Source of the DNA: Sulfurimonas sp.
Lineage (GTDB): Bacteria > Campylobacterota > Campylobacteria > Campylobacterales > Sulfurimonadaceae
DNA length: 5,913 nt
Reading direction: 5' to 3'
NCBI GenBank assembly: GCA_026987995.1
Contig: JALSMC010000272.1
Location: 1-5,913 of the forward strand
Made by a program: the position numbers and the translations under genes. Below are positions 1 through 4,821 of this stretch, piece by piece. The notes under the pieces were generated by a model, which saw nothing but the letters and a program-made list of their open reading frames with translations, made no database searches and was not told where the DNA came from. Within the stretch, counting starts at the first letter, position 1. The number at the start of each line of letters is the position of its first letter.

Positions 1-438
1 AGTTCTGTGCTCTTTATTGCTCCAAATATATTTACAACTTCCCTCTATAAATTTTCCTCTTTTAGCTTCAACTGTGTCATCAATAATGAGCAATTTATGC
101 TCACCACATTTATGCAATGGTTTTATCTTTCGCAAAAGTGCAGTAGCACTTAGTAGCAATAACTTTCTCCAGTTATAACGACTCTCTTTGATAAATCTAT
201 AGTAAGTATCTTTTCCAAATGCGCTATCACTTTGCTTGATAAAAGCTGATTGGCGTTTTTGCATCACAAGCATATACAGAAAGTGAAGAATAATTTGAAA
301 TGGAGAATAGCCAACTTCTCGTTTTACAAAGTTACTCTGTTTTAAAATCTTTGTGATTTTAATCTCTTGTAATACTTCCAGTATTGGATTCTTTAATAAA
401 CTCTTCATAGCATAGTTGATATAATTTGCAAGTTCCAT
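1..438 (-). CDS. IS4-like DDE transposase, N-terminal 146 codons (runs off left edge)
   Basis: An open frame starts at ATG (438-436) and stays open to base 1, giving 146 residues without a stop. The start has an AAGG ribosome binding site (450-447) 8 nt upstream. The protein opens with a basic helical region containing GYSPFQIILHFLYMLV (43-58) and QKRQSAFIKQSDSAFGKDTYYRF (60-82 in part), as in the N-terminal part of IS4-superfamily transposases. Residues 116-134, LLIIDDTVEAKRGKFIEGS, carry the first catalytic Asp (D120 or D121) of the DDE triad, followed by the K-R-G-K-x-I-E-G pattern of this group. The second Asp and the Glu would lie beyond the left edge. Such enzymes cut and paste their own IS. 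The visible part shows no frameshift, so this copy may be intact. The exact IS family is not certain; assignment to a DDE transposase is firm. Confidence 0.85.
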   Translation of the reverse strand, partial: MELANYINYAMKSLLKNPILEVLQEIKITKILKQSNFVKREVGYSPFQIILHFLYMLVMQKRQSAFIKQSDSAFGKDTYYRFIKESRYNWRKLLLLSATALLRKIKPLHKCGEHKLLIIDDTVEAKRGKFIEGSCKYIWSNKEHRT

Positions 439-473
439 AAAATAGACCTTTATAATGATGTTGTGGTAACAAA

Positions 474-479
474 ATTATA
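474..479 (-). promoter_or_regulatory. -10 box for the transposase gene
   Basis: A perfect TATAAT (minus strand) sits 36 bp upstream of the transposase ATG. No good -35 box is visible at 16-18 bp. Weak or absent -35 elements are usual for sigma-70 promoters of Campylobacterota. It lies within the IS upstream flank. Confidence 0.5.
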
Positions 480-539
480 CTGAAAAGTGGCTATTTGTGG
501 GCTTTAATATTTAACTTAAGTCCGTGGATTTAGTGGAAT

Positions 540-1592
540 CTATGTGCGAAAGTTGAGAACATTAGTAATACTTTCCCCTGTTAAAGGATTAGTTACTGTG
601 TTCATTCTTGAGCCGCTTATAAAGCCTTGCTCGTGTTTGCTCATTGCAGCAGCAGTCATGGTTGCTCTTCCTCTTACCCATGCTTCAGCATCATCAGTTG
701 CATTTCCATTGGAATCCAAGAATCCATATTTTTTACCATCTTTTAGATATTCTTCTTCTTTGCCTGCTGCTTTATATTGTGCTCTCTCTTCTGCTATTTG
801 TCTGTTTTTAGCCTCTTTATTATCTGCAAACTCAGAAGCTAATGCCGAATGCGTTGCCTTTTCTATCGCTGTTCTCTCTTGTGCTTTTATGTATTTATCG
901 CTCCCATCATGCTCATCAATAGTTTTCATATCCGCAGCCGTCTTACCACCCGCCAAAGTCCCAGCAGTCTGTGCTAACTTATCAGCAGCTTTTGAGAGGT
1001 CGTCTGCACTTTTTGTTAAGAGTCCATCTTTAGCACCACCTTCTTTAAGTTGTGCATCTAATACCTCTGCTTGTGTCTTAGCTTTTATCTGTGCATCTGT
1101 AACATCAGTATGAACTGCACCCTCTACCCCACCTTGGGCATCTAGTTTAGCTTGCGTGGATTGTTGTTGGCTCATTTCGCCATACATTGCGTTTTGGGCA
1201 TAGTTAACGCCTGCATCAATATTTGATACTATTCCTGCAGCTTGACCTAGTTGTGAGTCTAGTTTTTGTTGAGAGATTGCAGAATACTGTTGAGCTAGTG
1301 TCATTTTAGTAGTATCATCTATAGTAGCATCTGCTGAAGCTATTTGACTATTAATTGACTTTACTTTATCTACATCATCTTTACTTAGTGTTCCATCAGT
1401 AGAGCTATTTAATATATCTGCTTTTGCTTGCTCAAGTTGAGTTTTTTTCTCTTGGGCACTTGCTCTTTGCTTATCACTCACAAGAGCTTTTGCATCATCT
1501 ATATCTCCATCATTATCAGTATCATAATTTTCTCGGAGTGTTTGAGCATCTGAGGCAGACTGTATTCCCTTAGATTGAGCTTGTGTTATCAT
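540..1592 (-). CDS. C-terminal half of a frameshifted TraG-like conjugation protein (tentative)
   Basis: 350 residues from the first ATG, but the frame is open from 1631. Codons 1631-1593 read IDEHGGVEGAIND and belong to the same ancestral protein, so the ATG at 1592 is probably not a true start and has no good ribosome binding site. The sequence is hydrophilic, Ala/Lys/Asp/Gln-rich and mostly helical, with no membrane span. Residues 24-35, DTDNDGDIDDAK, form an EF-hand/dockerin-like calcium loop. Looser loops occur near 67-73 (TDGTLSK) and in LDSNGNATDDAEAW near the C-terminus. A GGVEGA repeat recurs. The C-terminal LTGESI segment, the composition and the Gly-rich partner half resemble the long periplasmic tails of F-type TraG mating-pair proteins, but this is inference. 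A tape-measure or adhesin-like secreted protein is the alternative. The gene ends at the IS flank, and its last residues may come from IS DNA. Confidence 0.45.
   Translation of the reverse strand: MITQAQSKGIQSASDAQTLRENYDTDNDGDIDDAKALVSDKQRASAQEKKTQLEQAKADILNSSTDGTLSKDDVDKVKSINSQIASADATIDDTTKMTLAQQYSAISQQKLDSQLGQAAGIVSNIDAGVNYAQNAMYGEMSQQQSTQAKLDAQGGVEGAVHTDVTDAQIKAKTQAEVLDAQLKEGGAKDGLLTKSADDLSKAADKLAQTAGTLAGGKTAADMKTIDEHDGSDKYIKAQERTAIEKATHSALASEFADNKEAKNRQIAEERAQYKAAGKEEEYLKDGKKYGFLDSNGNATDDAEAWVRGRATMTAAAMSKHEQGFISGSRMNTVTNPLTGESITNVLNFRT
1115..1144 (-). repeat. Copy B of a 30-bp coding repeat (GGVEGA motif)
   Basis: This 30-bp block matches 1601-1630 at 24 of 30 positions, 486 bp (162 codons) apart. 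It encodes LDAQGGVEGAV. The repeat lies in the same frame as the other copy once the 8-bp duplication is removed, showing that the gene grew or evolves by internal duplication. Confidence 0.7.
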
Positions 1593-1600
1593 ATCATTAA

Positions 1601-1630
1601 TAGCACCCTCTACACCACCGTGCTCATCTA
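1601..1630 (-). repeat. Copy A of a 30-bp coding repeat (GGVEGA motif)
   Basis: Encodes IDEHGGVEGAI directly after the frameshift site. It partners the block at 1115-1144. A weaker third version, IDEHDGSDKYI, is encoded around 890-920. Confidence 0.7.
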
Positions 1631-1639
1631 TTTATCTAT
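1626..1639. other. Frameshifting 8-bp tandem duplication
   Basis: The plus strand reads ATCTAT-TT-ATCTAT, a six-base direct repeat with period 8. On the minus strand it creates TAG in the upstream frame and TAA in the downstream frame. Removing one 8-bp unit fuses both halves into one 485-codon frame reading AAMIDEHGGVEGA, which matches another copy of this motif further down the protein. That makes a secondary 8-bp insertion the likely cause of the break. It could come from replication slippage or be a footprint of a departed mobile element. Confidence 0.75.
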
Positions 1640-2005
1640 CATGGCAGCCTGAGAAACACCGTCCTCAACTGACACACTCTCTATGTCTGCCATGCTTGCT
1701 TGACCTGTTCCGCCTCCCATATTAGAACCAAAACCAGCAGTAGAAGCGGCTCTCTGCATAGCTTGACCACCGGTACCTTTTATATAGTTCTCTGGAGTGA
1801 ATGCTTTAGAATTTCCACTATGAAGTATACTAGATGCATCTGCTGAACCTATCTGTTGATAGTTCTTCATCATATTATTATAAGACTCTACAGCACTCAT
1901 ACTGTTTGGACGAGTAAAGCCTTCTTTTGAAAGCCATGCACTAGCTTCTTTATCAGTCATTCCATCAAAATTCTGAGTGCTGTAGTGTCCGAGTAATCTA
2001 TTCAA
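1628..2005 (-). pseudogene. Upstream half of the same broken TraG-like gene
   Basis: A 125-residue frame that can only start at TTG (2005-2003), with an in-frame stop shortly upstream (TGA, 2032-2030) and no ribosome binding site. The true N-terminal region is therefore missing. The visible part opens NRLLGHYSTQNFDGMTDKEA, then a low-complexity Gly/Ala/Ser/Met tract (GGQAMQRAASTAGFGSNMGG) typical of the linker after the membrane domain in TraG-like proteins. It ends SQAAMIDK followed by TAG. Deleting 8 bp at the junction joins AAMID directly to EHGGVEGA of the downstream half. The ATPase gene ends 38 bp upstream, exactly where the rest of this gene would be expected. This suggests deletion or insertion at that border. 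It is almost certainly non-functional; the family assignment is tentative. Confidence 0.5.
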
Positions 2006-2008
2006 ATT

Positions 2009-2036
2009 TAGGTGAACTATTTTGGTAATTCACCTA
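2009..2036. repeat. Inverted repeat after the ATPase gene, possible weak terminator
   Basis: TAGGTGAA (2009-2016) pairs perfectly with TTCACCTA (2029-2036) across a 12-nt loop, 8 bp beyond the ATPase stop codon. No clear run of T follows on the minus strand, so it is not a classic Rho-independent terminator. It occupies the whole junction between the ATPase and the broken TraG-like gene, and could instead be a trace of an element border. Confidence 0.5.
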
Positions 2037-2043
2037 TAAAACA

Positions 2044-3153
2044 TCAAATCATCAACAGATTATCTTCTAAAAAACCATCAATAATCTCATATACTCCCCT
2101 CTCCTTTCGTCTAATATAACCCATGTCAATAAGATAAGCTCTTTTTTGTCTCAAAGAGTTTGCATCAAGAATTTGTCTCTCTCCACTTGCCATTCTATAG
2201 ATAACATCGTGAAGATGTTCTTTTGTTTTTATCTCTTTAATATACTCGCTAATTAGATCATTCATCTCCTCTCTAGCTTCATCATAAGCTTTTTGTATAA
2301 GCAAATCACTAATGAGTTTGATATCCTCTTCTGTAATTAAGCTCTCTAAGAGTTGCATAACTAGCATAGTGTTAGCAGGATGTCCTTTTAACTTATGCAA
2401 AAGATTTAAAAGCAGTTCATCTGACTCAAATACTATCTCCTTGCTTTTAAATGCTTTAACCAGCTCTTGTTTTAACTCATCAATATCAAAACCATCAAGC
2501 ACAAACTTTCTACAAAAATTAAAAAATGGAGATTTTCTATTTTCAAATATCTCTGTCATAAGTGTCATATGAGAACCGGCAAACATATAGCATACATTTT
2601 CATGCTGCTGCATCGTTCCACGCATCATCTCCAATATATCTGCTGTTTCTACCCCACTTAACTTTTTTACATCTTGAAACTCATCAAGCACAATATAAAA
2701 AGTTTCATCAAGCTCTTTTGCCGTTTGTTCTATGAGGTCAAGTATCTGTACCATTCTCTCATCCTCTTTCATTACAGCACCTCCAAAAAGCTCTACCGAT
2801 GCTTCAAAGAGAGGAAGGGTTACTTTGACAGTTGTTTTATGAGTAAGTAAAAAAGAGACGGCATTTTCCTGTAGCTGTTTTAATGCTCCTTTAATACCCA
2901 TTTTGGAATAAAGATACTCAAGGAGTTTATTGTTAAAGAGTTCGAGTCTTGGCGTTTTTCTAAAGTCTGCATAGAAGTAATCAAATTTCTTTGTTTGAAG
3001 TACATTTTTTAGTAAGGAGGTTTTTCCATATCTTCTTGGAGCTTTGAGCATAAAAGATTGGCCTCCAACCAAAAGAGAACTAATCTTCTTTTGTATATCA
3101 CTCCGATCATAAAAAAACTTTCCTGTAACAGCACTTCCATATCGAAACAGCAT
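2044..3153 (-). CDS. Archaeal-type P-loop ATPase (ATPase_2 / AAA-like, STAND-related)
   Basis: 369 residues starting at ATG (3153-3151), with an AGGAG ribosome binding site at 3164-3160, six bases upstream. Walker A is APRRYGKTS (38-46). Walker B is YIVLDEFQDV (153-162), with the DE pair of an active ATPase. A sensor-like FAGSHMTLM lies at 191-199. The following FVLDGFDIDEL (217-227) matches the F-x-L-x-x-F segment of the lid in this family, and the C-terminal part (about 290-369) ends in a winged-helix-like domain (YLIDMGYIRRKERGVYEI). Length and order fit the archaeal ATPase family (PF01637), soluble cytoplasmic enzymes of poorly known function found scattered in mobile regions. There is no nuclease or other effector domain. 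The gene is intact, yet sits between two gene remnants, so it may have arrived separately. ATP binding and hydrolysis are secure; the cellular role is unknown. Confidence 0.9.
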   Translation of the reverse strand: MLFRYGSAVTGKFFYDRSDIQKKISSLLVGGQSFMLKAPRRYGKTSLLKNVLQTKKFDYFYADFRKTPRLELFNNKLLEYLYSKMGIKGALKQLQENAVSFLLTHKTTVKVTLPLFEASVELFGGAVMKEDERMVQILDLIEQTAKELDETFYIVLDEFQDVKKLSGVETADILEMMRGTMQQHENVCYMFAGSHMTLMTEIFENRKSPFFNFCRKFVLDGFDIDELKQELVKAFKSKEIVFESDELLLNLLHKLKGHPANTMLVMQLLESLITEEDIKLISDLLIQKAYDEAREEMNDLISEYIKEIKTKEHLHDVIYRMASGERQILDANSLRQKRAYLIDMGYIRRKERGVYEIIDGFLEDNLLMI

Positions 3154-3164
3154 TATAAACTCCT

Positions 3165-3260
3165 AATGTATAGATATTGTATATTATATCATAGATACAT
3201 AATTTAATGTACAAATATTATATAATATATTGTATTATCTTAAAAAAATATAAAAAGTGT
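3165..3260 (-). promoter_or_regulatory. Very AT-rich upstream region of the ATPase gene with -10 box and palindrome
   Basis: This stretch is almost entirely A and T. A TATAAT box (minus strand, 3188-3183) lies 30 bp before the ATPase start, without a clear -35. A perfect 14-bp palindrome, ATATTATATAATAT, occupies 3215-3228, upstream of that box. The nonamer ATATTGTAT occurs at 3174-3182 and again at 3227-3235. Promoter function is likely; an operator role for the palindrome is only inferred, since such strings arise easily in AT-rich DNA. Confidence 0.5.
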
Positions 3261-3273
3261 TGAACTGTTCACC
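3261..3273. repeat. TGAACTGTTCA palindrome with GTTCACC heptamer
   Basis: An 11-bp palindrome (3261-3271) overlaps GTTCACC (3267-3273). This heptamer is the exact inverted copy of GGTGAAC (2011-2017) on the far side of the ATPase gene, so the gene and its promoter are bracketed by short inverted repeats. Seven bases is short enough for chance. The rest of 3274-3333 shows no gene or clear site. Confidence 0.3.
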
Positions 3274-3345
3274 ATTTTCTATCCCCAGTAATTCCATACA
3301 AAATTAGACAACAAGCTAACTTTATATGTATAGTTTTATCATAGA

Positions 3346-3531
3346 ATGATTGGGGTTGAATTTGGCTCATGTCATAAACGAGGTGAAGGGACTTTTGAGA
3401 ATAATTTGCATCTACATCAGCGATTATTAATACAAAAGCATGGCTACTCTTATGAACAAGCACTACAAGGTGTAAGCTGGGAGATGAAACACTATCGAGC
3501 TAATATAACTGAGCGCTATTTAGGGGGATGA
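3346..3531 (+). pseudogene. C-terminal stub of a tyrosine recombinase / phage-type integrase
   Basis: 61 residues from ATG 3346; the frame opens only after TAG at 3331. The end, GYSYEQALQGVSWEMKHYRANITERYLGG, fits the last part of the catalytic domain: x-E-x-G-H-x-R-x-x-I-T-x-x-Y-L. The conserved His is H in MKH (consensus G-H, here K-H), and the nucleophilic Tyr follows nine residues later in ERYLGG. The two catalytic Arg boxes are not recognisable: the part before, from about residue 5 to 30, looks scrambled. A functional integrase has 300-400 residues, so this is a remnant. No ribosome binding site is seen. Its stop codon lies only 2 bp from the stop of higA, in convergent orientation. It shows that an integrative element once ended or was rearranged here. 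Confidence 0.7.
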
Positions 3532-3533
3532 CT

Positions 3534-3908
3534 TCAGGACTGTTTTTTAGGAAGCTGTATTAGACTCTCAAGTGGAAGATGCAGTCCTACTGCAATATTT
3601 CTTATCATAGTAAGAGATAAGCCTACTTTTCTATTTAAAACTTCAGAAACTTTACTTCTGTTGCCGATGTATGGAATAAGATCTTTTTGCTTAAGGTGCA
3701 TCTGCTCCATTCTGACCTTTATTGCTTCTATCGGGTCTGGTTCAGCTATAGCCCACTCTTTTTCTTCATATTTTTCGATAAGCATTACTAGTACTTCTAG
3801 CTCATCACTCTCATTAGTTCCTAGTTCTGGGTTTAACTCCATGAGTGCATCAATTCTCTCAAGTGCTGCATCATAATCTTTTTCATTTTTTAGTGGCTTG
3901 AGTAACAT
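3534..3908 (-). CDS. higA: HigA-type antitoxin, XRE-family
   Basis: 124 residues. An upstream ATG at 3926 lies inside higB, but AAGGAG (3921-3916) sits 7 nt before the ATG at 3908, so that start is chosen. The N-terminal half (NEKDYDAALERIDALMELNP, then DELEVLVMLIEKYEEKEW) is the toxin-binding helical part seen in HigA proteins that follow RelE-like toxins. EPDPIEAIKVRMEQ (56-69) leads into a helix-turn-helix, LKQKDLIPYIGNRSKVSEVL (72-91), that would bind its own promoter. Known HigA neutralises HigB by complex formation and represses the operon. The gene starts 1 nt after the higB stop, with its ribosome binding site inside higB, giving the classic higBA order and coupled translation. It looks intact. 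Confidence 0.9.
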   Translation of the reverse strand: MLLKPLKNEKDYDAALERIDALMELNPELGTNESDELEVLVMLIEKYEEKEWAIAEPDPIEAIKVRMEQMHLKQKDLIPYIGNRSKVSEVLNRKVGLSLTMIRNIAVGLHLPLESLIQLPKKQS

Positions 3909-3909
3909 C

Positions 3910-4203
3910 TTATATCTCCTTTGCATCTATTTTGTCATATTGGGCATGTGTGCCAATAAACTTTACTCTTACAATCTTTCGTAAATAGTCAATATGGACA
4001 ATTAATCTATAATCATTTCCTTTGATATTAAAGACTACTCTGTTATCTGCTAAAAAAGAAGCAGATGAGTAAACTCTCTTAATATCAGTAGGAGAACTCC
4101 AAGTTGATTTTCTTGCATCACTATGCCAAACTTCTAAAGCTGATTTGGATTGTGGGTGTTGCTCATAAAATTTCACTAGAGTTCTTTTACTGATTACATT
4201 CAT
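3910..4203 (-). CDS. higB: HigB-type toxin, RelE-superfamily mRNA interferase
   Basis: 97 residues from ATG 4203, the usual length of the family. A GTG at 4257 would add 18 residues (LYGAISSFKGN...) not found in HigB proteins, and would read through the palindrome and promoter region. The protein opens MNVISKRTLVKFYEQHPQ and has the family core SPTDIKRVYSSASFLADNRVVFNIKGNDYRLIV (in part 37-69) and the C-terminal signature KFIGTHAQYDKIDA (81-94), with the His and Tyr that are conserved in this group. Known HigB toxins cleave mRNA at the ribosome and stop growth unless held by HigA. There is no Shine-Dalgarno sequence within 15 nt of the ATG, while a TATACT box lies 6 nt away, so the message may be leaderless or translation may be coupled to the upstream gene. 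It appears intact. Confidence 0.9.
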   Translation of the reverse strand: MNVISKRTLVKFYEQHPQSKSALEVWHSDARKSTWSSPTDIKRVYSSASFLADNRVVFNIKGNDYRLIVHIDYLRKIVRVKFIGTHAQYDKIDAKEI

Positions 4204-4209
4204 AGTCAA

Positions 4210-4238
4210 AGTATAAAATAAATTCCCTTTAAAGGAAC
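4210..4238 (-). promoter_or_regulatory. Candidate higBA promoter and HigA operator
   Basis: TATACT (minus, 4215-4210) is a good -10 box. Just upstream is the perfect 10-bp palindrome CCTTTAAAGG (4226-4235), extendable with one bulge to TTCCCTTTAAAGGAA (4223-4237), covering the spacer and -35 region. That is where a dimeric HigA repressor would be expected to bind. The -35 hexamer itself is poor. Transcription from this box would begin at or near the higB ATG. Confidence 0.5.
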
Positions 4239-4541
4239 TTATTGCTCCATATAACACTCCACCATCAGTAACATATCCTTTCCCTTATCAATTCGCATAA
4301 ATATGCTTCCTTTATATTCATAAGAGAGAAGGTAGATTGTGCTATCCCAATGAGTGAGATAAACATCCTTATACTCATAGAGGAGTTTTCCATCTCTATT
4401 AAAGAGGTGTACTAATTTCTTTGGTTTAGGTGTTATTTTTACTTGCTCTTCTTTATTTGAAGTACCTTGTAAAGCTTTAAGTGCTAATAATATAGCTCCT
4501 GTACCTAGGATACTTATTAATATTATAGTTGTATTCATCAT
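4239..4541 (-). CDS. Small membrane-anchored protein of unknown function (100 aa)
   Basis: Two adjacent ATGs (4541 and 4538) follow AAGGA (4553-4549); the first has 7-nt spacing. Residues 3-20, NTTIILISILGTGAILLA, are one hydrophobic segment, an N-terminal anchor or uncleaved signal. A basic linker follows (KITPKPKK), then a small, probably beta-rich domain with many Tyr (HLFNRDGKLLYEYKDVYLTHWDSTIYLLSYEYKG). The lysine-rich linker after the anchor favours this part being cytoplasmic by the positive-inside rule, although the topology is not certain. I recognise no family. It is the fourth gene of a leftward run that begins at 5094, 38 nt after the 37-aa gene, and it ends 35 nt before higB. It may therefore be transcribed together with the toxin-antitoxin pair. 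Confidence 0.7.
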   Translation of the reverse strand: MMNTTIILISILGTGAILLALKALQGTSNKEEQVKITPKPKKLVHLFNRDGKLLYEYKDVYLTHWDSTIYLLSYEYKGSIFMRIDKGKDMLLMVECYMEQ

Positions 4542-4579
4542 TTCTCTTTCCTTTTAAGTTCTTTGTATGTTTTTATTAT

Positions 4580-4693
4580 TCATCTCAACTCTTGCTTCAT
4601 CTTGTGCAAGTAGTAACGGATGCGATGGTTTACCTCTCTATAGAGAGTACAAACATAGGGAACTTTTTCTTTGAGTATTAGTGTTTTAGACAT
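4580..4693 (-). CDS. 37-aa basic peptide gene
   Basis: ATG (4693-4691) to TGA (4582-4580). An AGGAG (4706-4702) with 8-nt spacing precedes it and overlaps the stop codon of the 35-aa gene (TAGGAG). The product, opening MSKTLILKEKVPYVCTLYRE and ending HKMKQELR, is strongly basic, with one Cys and no membrane span; the second half (REVNHRIRYYLHKMKQELR) should be helical, with nucleic-acid or membrane-surface binding possible. No family is recognised. The tight coupling and good ribosome binding site are the evidence that it is real. Confidence 0.6.
   Translation of the reverse strand: MSKTLILKEKVPYVCTLYREVNHRIRYYLHKMKQELR
4634..4647. repeat. 14-bp perfect palindrome inside the 37-aa gene
   Basis: CTCTCTATAGAGAG is perfectly self-complementary and could fold as a 5-bp stem with a TATA loop in RNA, or bind a dimeric protein in DNA. 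It lies in the coding region for TLYRE, about 50 nt into the gene. Confidence 0.4.
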
Positions 4694-4704
4694 ATTTACT
4701 TCTC

Positions 4705-4812
4705 CTATATTATGGGCAGTATTTTTTCATAGAGTGTCACTATATGAGTAGAGACTTCTAGGAGTGCTGCTAAGATTATACATATCTGTTTGGTGAGTAA
4801 TTTTAAGTGCAT
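4705..4812 (-). CDS. 35-aa hydrophobic peptide gene
   Basis: ATG (4812-4810) to TAG (4707-4705). AGGAG (4823-4819) lies 6 nt upstream and overlaps the stop codon of the 90-aa gene as TAGGAG. The product starts MHLKLLTKQICIILAALLEV and continues hydrophobic to ILPII. The stretch about 9-27 could form one membrane span, with one Glu inside, or an amphipathic helix, and the basic residues K4 and K8 precede it. Size and profile recall small membrane peptides such as type I toxins, phage minor coat proteins or holin-like peptides; no specific homology can be claimed. The start signal and coupling on both sides argue that it is translated. Confidence 0.6.
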   Translation of the reverse strand: MHLKLLTKQICIILAALLEVSTHIVTLYEKILPII

Positions 4813-4821
4813 AATTCTCTC

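Larger units (their letters stand above)
1..539 (-). mobile_element. Insertion sequence, 5' part (transposase plus upstream end)
   Basis: The transposase start and about 100 bp of non-coding flank lie here, immediately beyond the stop codon of the conjugation-gene remnant. The IS terminus must fall between about 480 and 560. The stretch around 541-556 (GTGCGAAAGTTGAG on plus) is a plausible tip, because the last few residues of the neighbouring gene (LNFRT) would then be read from IS DNA. The other end is outside the window, so the terminal inverted repeats and target duplication cannot be matched. Confidence 0.55.

Noticed and set aside
544..1113. Plus-strand open frame of 189 codons
   Set aside because: It lies opposite the C-terminal half of the TraG-like gene, is rich in Ser/Ala/Leu/Cys in the way of an antisense frame, and has no ribosome binding site.
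1626..1639. Programmed frameshift in the TraG-like gene
   Set aside because: No slippery heptamer; the perfect period-8 duplication explains the break better as a mutation.
2312..2572. Plus-strand open frame of 86 codons opposite the ATPase
   Set aside because: Antisense of a well-supported ATPase, Ser-rich low-complexity product, no start signals.
3269..3463. Minus-strand open frame of 64 codons
   Set aside because: Overlaps the integrase remnant on the other strand, has no ribosome binding site and no recognisable motif.
3661..3876. Plus-strand open frame of 71 codons opposite higA
   Set aside because: Antisense of higA; product is a Ser/Ile string without features.
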